This document shows, piece after piece, positions 28,384 to 36,837 of a stretch of 39,904 nt of DNA. The notes under the pieces were generated by a model. That model saw only the letters and a program-made list of their open reading frames with translations, was not told the DNA's origin and did not search any database. Position 1 is the stretch's first letter. Every line of letters begins with the position of its first letter. The stretch is taken from assembly GCA_944384505.1 (NCBI GenBank), contig CALWTQ010000032.1:1-39904 (forward strand), written 5' to 3'. The DNA is from an uncultured Mediterraneibacter sp. Lineage in GTDB: Bacteria; Bacillota; Clostridia; Lachnospirales; Lachnospiraceae. The position numbers and the translations under genes are program-made.

Positions 28384-29142
28384 ATGCAGCAGTTTTTTGC
28401 AGAACATTCATGGATCGGAAAGGATCAGATTTCTCTTTCAGGTTCTGATGTAAATCATATGAAAAATGTACTCCGCATGAAACCCGGAGAGGACGTGCGG
28501 ATCTGTGACGGGAGCGGAAAAACCTATCTGTGCTGTGTGAACCGCTACGAAGAGGGACGCGCGGTGCTGGATGTGTTCCGGACGCTGGATTCGGATACAG
28601 AGCTTCCGTCCAGAATCTGGCTGTTTCAGGGGCTTCCCAAAGGGGACAAGATGGAGTGGATTGTACAGAAGGCTGTGGAACTGGGGGTATATACGGTCGT
28701 TCCGTTTGCGGCGAAGCGCTCGGTAGTAAAACTGGATGAGAAGAAAGCGGCCAGGAAGCAGGAGCGGTGGCAGGCGATCGCAAAGAGCGCGGCTGAACAG
28801 TCCGGCAGAGGCATCGTCCCTAAGATCCGGAGTGTGAGGACATTTGAGCAGGCGCTGGAACTGGCGTCGGAGCTGGACGTCATCCTGATCCCTTATGAAC
28901 TGGAAGAGGGAATGGAGGGGACTGTCCGCATGATCCGGAAGATCCGGCCGGGAGAGTCTGTGGGCGTATTTATCGGACCGGAAGGCGGCTTTGAGGAAGC
29001 GGAAGTAGAACGCGCCAGGGAGGCGGGAGCTTTTCCCATAAGCCTTGGAAAACGGATCTTAAGAACAGAGACAGCCGGGCTTACAGCGCTGTCTATCCTG
29101 ATGTATCATCTGGAGTGCGGCGCGGCCCTGCCGGAATCATAG
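28384..29142 (+). CDS. rsmE: 16S rRNA m3U1498 methyltransferase
   Basis: SPOUT-fold methyltransferase for U1498 of 16S rRNA, 252 residues. The N-terminal PUA-like region contains HMKNVLRMKPGEDVRICDGSG. The C-terminal knotted domain has the SAM-binding signatures GVFIGPEGGFEEAEV and SLGKRILRTETAGLTAL. AAGGAG precedes the start; the gap from prmA is 62 nt with no terminator seen, so the two are probably co-transcribed. Confidence 0.96.
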   Translation: MQQFFAEHSWIGKDQISLSGSDVNHMKNVLRMKPGEDVRICDGSGKTYLCCVNRYEEGRAVLDVFRTLDSDTELPSRIWLFQGLPKGDKMEWIVQKAVELGVYTVVPFAAKRSVVKLDEKKAARKQERWQAIAKSAAEQSGRGIVPKIRSVRTFEQALELASELDVILIPYELEEGMEGTVRMIRKIRPGESVGVFIGPEGGFEEAEVERAREAGAFPISLGKRILRTETAGLTALSILMYHLECGAALPES

Positions 29143-29169
29143 CAAGGACCTGCGGGCCGGAGCTGAGGT

Positions 29170-29197
29170 TTGACCTGTTCGGCGTGACGTGCATAAT
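29170..29197 (+). promoter_or_regulatory. Promoter of the cysteine desulfurase-thiI operon
   Basis: -35 TTGACC (29170-29175), 16-bp spacer, -10 CATAAT (29192-29197), 38 nt before the start codon. Confidence 0.55.
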
Positions 29198-29234
29198 TTA
29201 TTAGTAAGAAAGAAGAAGGAAAAGGAAAGGAACT

Positions 29235-30392
29235 ATGGAAGTTTATCTGGATAATTCCGCCACAACCCGGTGCTATCCGGAAGTGGGGGAACTGGTATAT
29301 AAAGTCATGTGCCGGGATTATGGGAATCCGTCGTCTCTGTACCGCAAGGGAGTGGAGGCAGAGCACTATATACGGGATGCGAAGGAGACTATTGCAAAAC
29401 TTTTAAAAGTGAACGCGAAAGAGATCTTCTTCACATCGGGCGGTACTGAGAGCGATAACCTGGCGCTGATCGGATGCGCCCGGGCGAACCGCCGCAGAGG
29501 AAACCATCTGATCACTTCCTCCATCGAGCATCCTGCCATACTCAATACAATGCGGTATCTGGAAGAGGAGGAAGGATTCCGGGTGACTTACCTGCCTGTG
29601 GACGAATACGGGAGAATCCGGATGGATGCCCTGAAAGAAGCGCTCTGCCCGGAGACAATACTTGTATCCGTTATGTATGTAAACAATGAGGTGGGAACAA
29701 TTCAGCCCATCCAGGAAGCGGTGCGGTGTGTCAAGCAGTACAACCCGTCCATTCTCTTCCATACTGACGCGGTCCAGGGATTCGGGAAATATCGGATCTG
29801 GCCGAAGAGAATGGGGATCGATCTTCTCTCCGCCAGCGGACACAAGATCCACGGACCGAAGGGTGTGGGATTTCTCTATATTGACAGCCGGGTGAAGATC
29901 CATCCGATTCTCTTCGGAGGCGGCCAGCAGAGAGATATCCGCTCCGGTACAGAGAATGTGCCGGGCATTGCAGGTCTTGCTCTGGCGTCAAAGATGATCT
30001 ATCAGGATCTGGAAATGAAGACGGCGTTGATGAGGGAGCTGAAAGAATATTTTATAGAAGGCCTCAGGAAAATTGAGCATACTGTGGTGCACGGGATGAC
30101 AGATGAGGGCGGCGCGCCCCATATTGTCAGCGCGGGGATCGGCGGCGTCCGAAGCGAGGTGCTTCTGCATACGCTGGAGGACAAGGGAATCTATGTCTCT
30201 TCAGGATCCGCCTGCTCGTCCAATCACCCGGCGGTCAGCGGAGTGCTCAAAGCCATAGGCGCGCCCAGGGAGTATCTGGACGCCACGCTTAGATTCAGCA
30301 TGTCAGAATTTACAACAAAAGAAGAAATTGACTATACTCTGGAAACATTATATAATTGTGTACCGACGCTTCGGAAATTTACACGGCGCTGA
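29235..30392 (+). CDS. Cysteine desulfurase, NifS/IscS family
   Basis: PLP enzyme that takes sulfur from cysteine as an enzyme-bound persulfide. The 385 residues carry the substrate segment YLDNSATT at the start, the PLP lysine K204 in ASGHKIHGPKG and the persulfide cysteine C327 in SGSACSSNHP. Being directly upstream of thiI, it is most likely the dedicated sulfur donor for tRNA s4U, like B. subtilis NifZ, rather than a general Fe-S supplier; no iscU or sufU gene is nearby. Confidence 0.93.
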   Translation: MEVYLDNSATTRCYPEVGELVYKVMCRDYGNPSSLYRKGVEAEHYIRDAKETIAKLLKVNAKEIFFTSGGTESDNLALIGCARANRRRGNHLITSSIEHPAILNTMRYLEEEEGFRVTYLPVDEYGRIRMDALKEALCPETILVSVMYVNNEVGTIQPIQEAVRCVKQYNPSILFHTDAVQGFGKYRIWPKRMGIDLLSASGHKIHGPKGVGFLYIDSRVKIHPILFGGGQQRDIRSGTENVPGIAGLALASKMIYQDLEMKTALMRELKEYFIEGLRKIEHTVVHGMTDEGGAPHIVSAGIGGVRSEVLLHTLEDKGIYVSSGSACSSNHPAVSGVLKAIGAPREYLDATLRFSMSEFTTKEEIDYTLETLYNCVPTLRKFTRR

Positions 30393-30458
30393 CGGGCCGG
30401 ATGCGGCCCCGGGAGGCGTCTGCGCGGCGTCTGCCGCAGGAAGATAAAGGAGAGAATC

Positions 30459-31655
30459 ATGACATTCCATTCATTTTTGATTAAATACGGTGAGATCGGA
30501 ATCAAAGGGAAGAACCGCTATATGTTTGAGGACGCTCTCGTGCGTCAGATCCGCTATGTGCTCCAGAATGTGGACGGTGAGTTCCTTGTTCATAAGTGCC
30601 ACGGGAGAGTGTATGTGGACTGCGAGGGCGGCTATGATTATGAAGAGACCGTTGAGAGCCTTAAGAAGGTCTTTGGTATTGTAGGGATCTGCCCTGTAGT
30701 GAGAAAACCGGTGAAAGAGCTGGAAGAACTGAAAAAAGACGTGGTCGTCTATGTGGGCGAAATGTACCCGGAGGGAAATAAGACATTTAAAGTTGAGGCG
30801 AGACGGGCGAATAAGAGATATCCGGTGAACTCCATGGAGATCAACTGCGCGCTGGGAGAAGCGGTGCTTGACGCTTATCCGGAGATGAAAGTAGATGTGC
30901 ATAATCCGGACATCAGACTGAATGTGGAGATCAGGGAAGAGGTTTATCTGTACTCAGAGATTATCCCGGGACCGGGCGGGATGCCGGTAGGGACAAACGG
31001 CAGCGCCATGCTGCTCTTATCCGGGGGAATCGACAGCCCGGTGGCCGGATATATGATCGCAAAGCGCGGCGTGGAGATCGAGGCGGTTTACTTCCACGCG
31101 CCGCCGTATACAAGCGAGCGGGCGAAAGAAAAAGTGGTTGACCTGGCCCGCCTGGTGTCTGCTTATGCAGGCCCGATTAAGCTTCATATTGTGAACTTTA
31201 CAGATATTCAGCTTTATATCTATGAGAAATGTCCGCACGACGAGCTGACGATTATTATGCGCCGGTACATGATGCGGATAGCAGAGCATTTCGCTAAAAA
31301 AGACGGCTGTCTCGGACTGATCACAGGGGAGAGCATCGGTCAGGTGGCGAGCCAGACCATGCAGAGCCTTCTGGCGACCAACGCAGTGTGTACGCTTCCG
31401 GTATACCGTCCTCTGATTGGATTTGATAAGCGGGAGATTGTGGAGATCTCGGAGAAGATTGACACATATGAGACTTCGATCCTTCCTTATGAGGACTGCT
31501 GTACGATATTTGTCGCGAAGCATCCGGTGACGAAGCCGAATGTAGAGCGGATTGAAAAATCAGAGACGAATCTGACAGAGAAGATCGATGAATTGATGAA
31601 AACCGCCATTGAGACGGCGGAAGTGGTGACAGTAAGACAGGAATCCCTTTCGTAA
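30459..31655 (+). CDS. thiI: tRNA 4-thiouridine synthase
   Basis: Makes s4U at position 8 of tRNA, using sulfur from the upstream desulfurase. The 398-residue protein has an N-terminal ferredoxin-like and THUMP part (to about 165), then the PP-loop ATPase site LLLSGGIDSP (185-194). It stops without the C-terminal rhodanese domain of the E. coli enzyme, which is the usual Firmicutes form. The HAPPYTSERAKEKV segment and the conserved Cys pair region (YEDCCTIF) are present. A strong terminator follows. Confidence 0.96.
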   Translation: MTFHSFLIKYGEIGIKGKNRYMFEDALVRQIRYVLQNVDGEFLVHKCHGRVYVDCEGGYDYEETVESLKKVFGIVGICPVVRKPVKELEELKKDVVVYVGEMYPEGNKTFKVEARRANKRYPVNSMEINCALGEAVLDAYPEMKVDVHNPDIRLNVEIREEVYLYSEIIPGPGGMPVGTNGSAMLLLSGGIDSPVAGYMIAKRGVEIEAVYFHAPPYTSERAKEKVVDLARLVSAYAGPIKLHIVNFTDIQLYIYEKCPHDELTIIMRRYMMRIAEHFAKKDGCLGLITGESIGQVASQTMQSLLATNAVCTLPVYRPLIGFDKREIVEISEKIDTYETSILPYEDCCTIFVAKHPVTKPNVERIEKSETNLTEKIDELMKTAIETAEVVTVRQESLS

Positions 31656-31663
31656 TGAAACAT

Positions 31664-31694
31664 AAAAAGCTGTCTCGCGATGAGACAGCTTTTT
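31664..31694 (+). terminator. Terminator after thiI
   Basis: AAAAAGCTGTCTC (31664-31676) pairs perfectly with GAGACAGCTTTTT (31682-31694) around a GCGAT loop. The A- and T-runs make it usable in both directions, so it can also end the converging HPr-like gene. Confidence 0.85.
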
Positions 31695-31734
31695 ATGTAA
31701 ACGTGCCTGAGATGGCACATGTTCCTGCAAATAA

Positions 31735-31968
31735 TTATTTGATGATGTAAGAATCCAGCGCAGCGAGGATGTCGTCTACATTTCCGTCAGCGTGAATGTT
31801 CAGGTCGATCGGCTTAGAAAGATCCAGGCTGAAGATTCCCATGATGGATTTGGCATCTATAACGTATCTTCCGGATACTAAATCAAAATCATTGTCATAC
31901 TTTGTAATCTCGTTTACAAAAGATTTTACTTTGTCGATTGAGTTTAATGAAATCTGTACTGTTTTCAT
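31735..31968 (-). CDS. HPr-like protein lacking the catalytic histidine
   Basis: HPr-fold protein of 77 residues. The second half is clearly HPr: DAKSIMGIFSLDL, with S41 where HPr kinase phosphorylates Ser46, then a DGNVDDILAALDSYI tail. The first half lacks the GLHARPA active-site motif; aligned on KYD, the position of His15 holds Ser or Asp. It therefore should not carry phosphate in the PTS. B. subtilis Crh (Gln at 15, Ser46 kept) is a precedent, acting in catabolite repression; a similar role is inferred. Start 31968 is chosen because AAGGAGG lies 10 nt upstream, inside a longer in-frame extension to 31992. Confidence 0.85.
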   Translation of the reverse strand: MKTVQISLNSIDKVKSFVNEITKYDNDFDLVSGRYVIDAKSIMGIFSLDLSKPIDLNIHADGNVDDILAALDSYIIK

Positions 31969-32024
31969 TTTAATGGTCCCTCCTTGAATCATACAATAAA
32001 GTAAGGTCGTCTGACCCTAGGTAT

Positions 32025-32053
32025 ATTCTACGAGAAAGGGACATAAAAGTCAA
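32025..32053 (-). promoter_or_regulatory. Promoter of the HPr-like gene
   Basis: Minus strand: -35 TTGACT (32053-32048), 17-bp spacer, -10 TAGAAT (32030-32025). Near consensus, suggesting strong expression of this small gene. Confidence 0.75.
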
Positions 32054-32085
32054 GAAACAATAGAGGAAAAAAGAGGTAAATTCAC

Positions 32086-33384
32086 ATGAAAAAAGCGGCT
32101 CTTCACAATCTGGGATGTAAGGTAAACGCATATGAAACAGAAGCCATGCAGGAAATGCTTGAAAAGGCTGGGTATGAGATCGTCCCTTTTAAGGAGGGGG
32201 CGGACGTCTACGTGATCAACACCTGTACTGTAACCAATATCGCGGACCGCAAATCGCGCCAGATGCTTCATCGGGCGAGGAAGATGAATCCGGACGCGGT
32301 GGTGGTGGCAGCGGGGTGCTATGTGCAGGCTCAGGAAGGAAAGGAAGTAGATCCGTGCATTGATATTGTGATCGGAAATAACCATAAAAAGGATCTTGTC
32401 CGGATACTGGAAGAATATGAGAGAAACCGGAAAGAGGACAGCGCCGTGAAGGCAATAGGGAATATCGGTCACACAAAGGAATACGAATCTCTTCACCTGA
32501 CGAAGCCGGGAGATCACACGAGAGCATATATCAAAGTCCAGGATGGATGCAATCAGTTCTGCACGTACTGTATTATTCCGTATGCCAGAGGCCGTGTGAG
32601 AAGCAGAAGCATGGAAGACGTGGTAAGCGAAGTGCAGGATCTGGCGGAGAATGGATACCGGGAGGTGGTCCTTACCGGGATCCATCTGAGCTCCTACGGG
32701 ATTGACTTTGACGGAGAGAGACATCTCTATGATCTGATTCGGGCGGTTCACGATGTGGACGGGATTATGAGGATCCGTCTGGGGTCCCTGGAACCGGGGA
32801 TTATAACAGAAGAATTCGCAGAGGGGCTTGCCGCCCTTCCAAAGGTCTGCCCCCATTTTCATCTGTCCCTGCAGAGTGGATGCGACGCTACGCTTAAGAG
32901 GATGAACCGCCGTTATACAAGTGGAGAATACTTTGAAAAGTGCAGGATTCTCAGAAAATATTTTGACAATCCCGCGCTGACCACAGATGTGATCGTAGGA
33001 TTTCCGGGAGAGACGGAAGAGGAATTTCAAGAGTCCATGGCTTTTGTGGAGAAGGTGAACTTTTATGAGACGCACATTTTTAAATATTCCAGACGAGAAG
33101 GGACAAAGGCGGCTGTGATGGAACATCAGGTCAGCGAGCAGGCCAAGGTCGCAAGAAGCGCGCTTATGATTGAACTGGGCGAGAGACACAGGAAGGCATA
33201 TGAGGCGGGGTTCATCGGCAGGACGGTTGAAGTGCTGATTGAGGAAGACGCGGTAATCAACGGGAAGGCTGTTCAGACAGGGCATACCAGGGAGTATATG
33301 AAAATTGCACTAGAGAGCGGAAAAAATCTGAGAAATAGTATCATAAACGTTCAAATTGATAATGAGTCACAAATTATTCATTGA
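32086..33384 (+). CDS. mtaB: tRNA t6A37 methylthiotransferase
   Basis: Radical-SAM enzyme that adds a methylthio group to t6A37 of tRNAs reading ANN codons. At 432 residues it has the three-part layout: an N-terminal UPF0004 domain with cluster cysteines in NLGCKVNAYE, NTCTVTN and AAGCYVQ; radical-SAM core C155-x3-C159-x2-C162 in GCNQFCTYC; and a C-terminal TRAM-like part (GRTVEVLIEE). The start NLGCKVN rather than TFGCQMN marks it as MtaB, not MiaB. GAGGTAAA lies upstream. It is divergent from the HPr-like gene. Confidence 0.94.
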   Translation: MKKAALHNLGCKVNAYETEAMQEMLEKAGYEIVPFKEGADVYVINTCTVTNIADRKSRQMLHRARKMNPDAVVVAAGCYVQAQEGKEVDPCIDIVIGNNHKKDLVRILEEYERNRKEDSAVKAIGNIGHTKEYESLHLTKPGDHTRAYIKVQDGCNQFCTYCIIPYARGRVRSRSMEDVVSEVQDLAENGYREVVLTGIHLSSYGIDFDGERHLYDLIRAVHDVDGIMRIRLGSLEPGIITEEFAEGLAALPKVCPHFHLSLQSGCDATLKRMNRRYTSGEYFEKCRILRKYFDNPALTTDVIVGFPGETEEEFQESMAFVEKVNFYETHIFKYSRREGTKAAVMEHQVSEQAKVARSALMIELGERHRKAYEAGFIGRTVEVLIEEDAVINGKAVQTGHTREYMKIALESGKNLRNSIINVQIDNESQIIH

Positions 33385-33409
33385 ATTTTAAAAGCGGTTA
33401 TATTAGAAT
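33381..33409 (+). promoter_or_regulatory. Promoter of the ireB-ruvX operon
   Basis: -35 TTGAAT (33381-33386) overlaps the mtaB stop codon; 17-bp spacer; -10 TAGAAT (33404-33409). The roughly 100-nt leader has two small hairpins (TCTGGG/CCCAGA near 33423, and a perfect palindrome TCTGCCGGCAGA near 33453). Confidence 0.65.
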
Positions 33410-33516
33410 TGTAAATAGGGATTCTGGGTCTTCCCAGAGCAAAAGCAGCTGTCTGCCGGCAGATGGACGGACTGCTGCATATATACATAATTATACGGAG
33501 AAGGAGGAGCATCAGG

Positions 33517-33780
33517 ATGAGTGATTTAGGAAATACACAGTTCTTTCAGGTTGAGCCGGGACCGCAGATTTCTGCAAAAGATATTCTTGAAATCGTATTT
33601 AAGGCACTGAAGGAAAAAGGATACAATCCGGTCAATCAGATCGTTGGATATATTATGTCAGGAGATCCCACATATATCACAAGCTACAATGGAGCAAGGA
33701 GTCTTGTGATGAAAGTGGAGCGGGACGAGCTGGTAGAAGAAATGCTGAAGGCGTATATCGAACACAATTCCTGGGAATAA
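33517..33780 (+). CDS. ireB: IreB family regulatory phosphoprotein (DUF965)
   Basis: Small cytoplasmic protein of 87 residues, matching the IreB/YrzL family over its whole length ([33 protein letters not shown] and so on). In Enterococcus faecalis IreB is phosphorylated on N-terminal threonines by the Ser/Thr kinase IreK and affects cephalosporin resistance; here T7 (GNTQFFQ) is the only N-terminal candidate. The start with AGGAGG upstream gives the family's usual length; the longer frame back to 33463 is unlikely. Followed by ruvX, the typical Firmicutes order. Confidence 0.94.
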   Translation: MSDLGNTQFFQVEPGPQISAKDILEIVFKALKEKGYNPVNQIVGYIMSGDPTYITSYNGARSLVMKVERDELVEEMLKAYIEHNSWE

Positions 33781-33786
33781 TCAGTT

Positions 33787-34248
33787 ATGAGGTTCATGGG
33801 ACTTGATTACGGGACTAAGACGGTGGGGGTCGCGCTCAGCGATCCGCTCGGACTTACAGCCCAGCCGATCGAAACGATCAGCCGGAAAGAGGAGAACAAA
33901 CTGCGGCGCACCTGCGCGCGCATAGAGGAGCTGGCGGCTCAGTATGATGTAAAGACGATTGTGCTCGGCTTTCCGAAACATATGAATAATGATATTGGAG
34001 AACGCGCAGAGAAAGCGCTCGAATTTCGCGACATGCTTCAGAGACGGACTGGGATTGAAGTGATTATGTGGGATGAGCGTCTCACAACAGCAGGGGCGGA
34101 GCGCGCTCTTATTGAGAGCGGCGTGCGCAGAGAAAACCGGAAGAAGCATATTGACCAGATCGCGGCAGTGTTTATCCTTCAGGGATATTTAGACCTGCTT
34201 CAGATGAGGAGACGGGAGCAGGCGGGGATGGAACCGGCTGAAATATAG
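33787..34248 (+). CDS. ruvX: RuvX/YqgF family nuclease (pre-16S rRNA processing or Holliday junction resolvase-like)
   Basis: RNase H-fold protein of 153 residues with the family's acidic sites: LDYGTKTVGVALSD at the start, VLGFPKHMN, WDERLTT and DQIAAVFILQ near the end. In E. coli YqgF matures the 5' end of 16S rRNA; the resolvase role is older and less certain. It begins 6 nt after ireB with only a weak ribosome binding site, so translation is probably coupled. Confidence 0.94.
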   Translation: MRFMGLDYGTKTVGVALSDPLGLTAQPIETISRKEENKLRRTCARIEELAAQYDVKTIVLGFPKHMNNDIGERAEKALEFRDMLQRRTGIEVIMWDERLTTAGAERALIESGVRRENRKKHIDQIAAVFILQGYLDLLQMRRREQAGMEPAEI

Positions 34249-34294
34249 AATGCCGGTCCGATGCTGCCGTGTGATATGATAAGGGGCGTTATGT

Positions 34295-34555
34295 ATGGAA
34301 AAAGTAAGATTTGCCTTCGCAGACGGAAACGGCGAAGATGATTTTTTTGTACTCGAAGAGACAAAAATTGGCGGGAATACGTACATACTTGTTACGGATT
34401 CCGAAGAAGACGACGCACAGTGCCTGATCCTGAGAGAGGAAAAGAAGCAGGGACAGGGAGAGAACGTCTACGAGATCGTGGAGGATGAGACAGAGCTTCT
34501 GGCGGTGTCAAAGGTGTTTGAGGAACTGCTGGAAGATGTAAGTATAGAGATGTAG
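34295..34555 (+). CDS. DUF1292 family protein (YrzB-like)
   Basis: Small acidic protein of 86 residues with the DUF1292 pattern: alternating strands with a central YILVTDSEEDD and ILREEKK, and EIVEDETEL toward the end. Function unknown. In Firmicutes it sits behind ireB and ruvX (yrzL-yrrK-yrzB in B. subtilis), as here. AAGGGG lies 11 nt before the ATG. Confidence 0.85.
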   Translation: MEKVRFAFADGNGEDDFFVLEETKIGGNTYILVTDSEEDDAQCLILREEKKQGQGENVYEIVEDETELLAVSKVFEELLEDVSIEM

Positions 34556-34589
34556 AGTCCGTTTACTGCGGGGAGACGAGAGGACGCGG

Positions 34590-35051
34590 ATGGAAGAGAA
34601 AAAAACAGAAGAACTCCTTAAGAAGAAACTAAAGGAAAAGGGGCTGAAAGTGACTCATCAGAGGCTCCTTATCCTTTCTGTGCTTGAACAGAATAACGGG
34701 AAGCATATGACTGCAGAGGATATCTATGAGCTTGTGTCAGAAGAGTGCCCTGAGATCGGCCTGGCGACAGTGTACCGCACTTTGCAGCTTCTCTGGGACA
34801 TGCAGCTTGTGGACAGGATCAATCTGGATGACGGATGTGTGCGCTACGAGATCGGACACCTGTTAAAGGACGGGGCAAAGCACAATCATCATCATCTCAT
34901 ATGCAGGGGATGCAATAAGGTGATTCCTTTCGACGATGACCTTCTGGACAATCTGGAGCGCCACATCGAGGAATCGATCGGATTCCATGTCCTGGATCAT
35001 GAGCTGAAGTTCTACGGCCTGTGCAGAGAATGTATGAAAAAAACGAAATAA
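34590..35051 (+). CDS. Fur family metalloregulator
   Basis: Metal-responsive repressor of 153 residues. The N-terminal winged helix includes VTHQRLLILSVLEQN and the recognition region IGLATVYRTLQLL. The dimer domain has the metal-binding cluster HNHHHLIC and structural zinc cysteines in CRGC and CREC. Whether it is Fur, PerR or Zur cannot be decided by eye; the HNHHHLIC segment is shared by Fur and PerR. Lies between DUF1292 and RNase J, an arrangement I associate with Lachnospiraceae. Confidence 0.93.
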   Translation: MEEKKTEELLKKKLKEKGLKVTHQRLLILSVLEQNNGKHMTAEDIYELVSEECPEIGLATVYRTLQLLWDMQLVDRINLDDGCVRYEIGHLLKDGAKHNHHHLICRGCNKVIPFDDDLLDNLERHIEESIGFHVLDHELKFYGLCRECMKKTK

Positions 35052-35069
35052 CTGGAGGTGTTTATTTAA

Positions 35070-36740
35070 TTGAAAAAAGAGAAAAAAGGAAAACTGCGCA
35101 TCATACCGCTGGGGGGACTGGAACAGATCGGTATGAACATCACTGCCTTTGAGTATGAAGACAGTATTGTTGTCGTGGACTGCGGACTGGCATTTCCGGA
35201 GGATGATATGCTGGGGATTGACCTGGTGATTCCGGATGTGACCTATCTCAAGGACAATATATCAAAGGTAAAAGGCTTTGTTATAACCCACGGCCATGAG
35301 GACCATATCGGAGCGCTGCCCTATGTGCTCAAAGAAATCAATCTTCCGATCTACACAACGAAACTTACGATGGGGATCATAGACAACAAATTAAAAGAGC
35401 ATAACCTTCTCCGCAGCACAAAGCGCAAGATTGTGCAGCATGGACAGTCTATTAATCTGGGGAAATTCAGGATTGAATTCATCAAGACGAACCACAGTAT
35501 TCAGGACGCGTCCGCTCTGGCGATCTATTCACCTGCGGGGGTCGTCGTCCATACCGGAGACTTCAAAGTGGACTACACGCCGGTATTCGGAGACGCCATT
35601 GATCTGCAGCGCTTCGCCGAGATCGGCAAAAAGGGCGTACTGGCTCTGATGTCCGACAGTACCAATGCAGAACGCAGAGGATTTACGCAGTCTGAGAGAA
35701 CGGTGGGGATCACATTTGACCATATATTTGCGGAGCATCAGAACACACGTCTGATCATCGCCACATTCGCGTCCAATGTGGACCGTGTGCAGCAGATTAT
35801 TAATTCCGCGTATAAGTACAGAAGGAAGGTTGTAGTGGAAGGCCGCAGCATGGTGAATATTATCTCCATCGCGTCTGAGCTGGGATACCTTCATCTGCCG
35901 GAGAATACCCTGATTGAGATTGATGAGATGAAGAATTATCCGCCGGAGAAGATGGTGCTCATCACAACCGGAAGCCAGGGCGAGTCCATGGCGGCTCTGT
36001 CAAGGATGGCGGCGGACGTACACCGCAAGGTGACGATCCAGCCTAATGATACGATTATCTTCAGCTCAAACCCGATTCCGGGAAATGAAAAGTCAGTTTC
36101 CCGCGTGATCAACGAGCTGTCCGCTAAGGGCGCGGAAGTGATCTTCCAGGATACGCATGTGTCAGGCCATGCCTGTCAGGAGGAGTTAAAGCTGATTTAC
36201 TCCCTTGTAAAGCCGAAATATGCGATCCCGGTGCATGGAGAGTACCGCCACTTAAAGGCAAATGCAGAGGTGGCAAAATCCCTTGGGATTCCAAAGGAAA
36301 ATGTGTTCATCATTCAGTCCGGAGACGTGCTGGAGCTGGACGAAGAGTCAGCGAGAGTTGTGGATAAGGTCCACACAGGAGCGGTTCTTGTAGACGGACT
36401 TGGTGTGGGAGACGTTGGAAATATCGTTCTCCGTGACAGACAGCACCTGGCGGAGGACGGGATTATCATCGTAGTGCTGACGCTGGAGCGCAGAACGAAC
36501 CGCCTGCTTGCGGGTCCGGATATTGTATCCCGAGGTTTCGTCTATGTGCGGGAGTCTGAACAGCTGATGGAGGACGCGCGTAATGCCGTGTCAGAGGCGC
36601 TGGACAAATGCCTGGGCGGGCGTCACACGGATTGGAACAAGATCAAGCTCGTGATCCGGGACGCGATGAACGATTATATCTGGAAGAAGACAAAGAGAAA
36701 ACCAATGGTAATACCGATTATTATGGATGTAGATGTATAG
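35070..36740 (+). CDS. rnj: Ribonuclease J
   Basis: 5'-3' exo- and endoribonuclease central to mRNA decay and rRNA maturation in Firmicutes. The 556-residue protein has the metallo-beta-lactamase core with THGHEDHIGALP (two-zinc site), VHTGDFKVD, the beta-CASP region (SDSTNAERRGFTQSE, TGSQGE, VSGHACQEELK, VHGEYRHL) and the short C-terminal domain. The start is TTG at 35070, with GGAGGTG 9 nt upstream and no ATG nearby giving the correct N terminus. A hairpin terminator follows. Confidence 0.95.
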   Translation: MKKEKKGKLRIIPLGGLEQIGMNITAFEYEDSIVVVDCGLAFPEDDMLGIDLVIPDVTYLKDNISKVKGFVITHGHEDHIGALPYVLKEINLPIYTTKLTMGIIDNKLKEHNLLRSTKRKIVQHGQSINLGKFRIEFIKTNHSIQDASALAIYSPAGVVVHTGDFKVDYTPVFGDAIDLQRFAEIGKKGVLALMSDSTNAERRGFTQSERTVGITFDHIFAEHQNTRLIIATFASNVDRVQQIINSAYKYRRKVVVEGRSMVNIISIASELGYLHLPENTLIEIDEMKNYPPEKMVLITTGSQGESMAALSRMAADVHRKVTIQPNDTIIFSSNPIPGNEKSVSRVINELSAKGAEVIFQDTHVSGHACQEELKLIYSLVKPKYAIPVHGEYRHLKANAEVAKSLGIPKENVFIIQSGDVLELDEESARVVDKVHTGAVLVDGLGVGDVGNIVLRDRQHLAEDGIIIVVLTLERRTNRLLAGPDIVSRGFVYVRESEQLMEDARNAVSEALDKCLGGRHTDWNKIKLVIRDAMNDYIWKKTKRKPMVIPIIMDVDV

Positions 36741-36751
36741 TGTGTAAACTC

Positions 36752-36778
36752 ATACCCCGGCCGGTTCAGCCGGGGTAT
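36752..36778 (+). terminator. Terminator after RNase J
   Basis: ATACCCCGGC (36752-36761) pairs perfectly with GCCGGGGTAT (36769-36778) around CGGTTCA; only a short T-run follows, so it may be partial. Confidence 0.6.
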
Positions 36779-36837
36779 TTGCAGGCATAGCAGACTGGCC
36801 ATGGCGCCGGCTGAACTGCTGAGAGTATGGAGATATT

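Noticed and set aside
32050-33285. 411-codon open frame opposite mtaB
   Set aside because: mtaB covers the same bases with all its radical-SAM motifs; the antisense frame has no recognisable domain.
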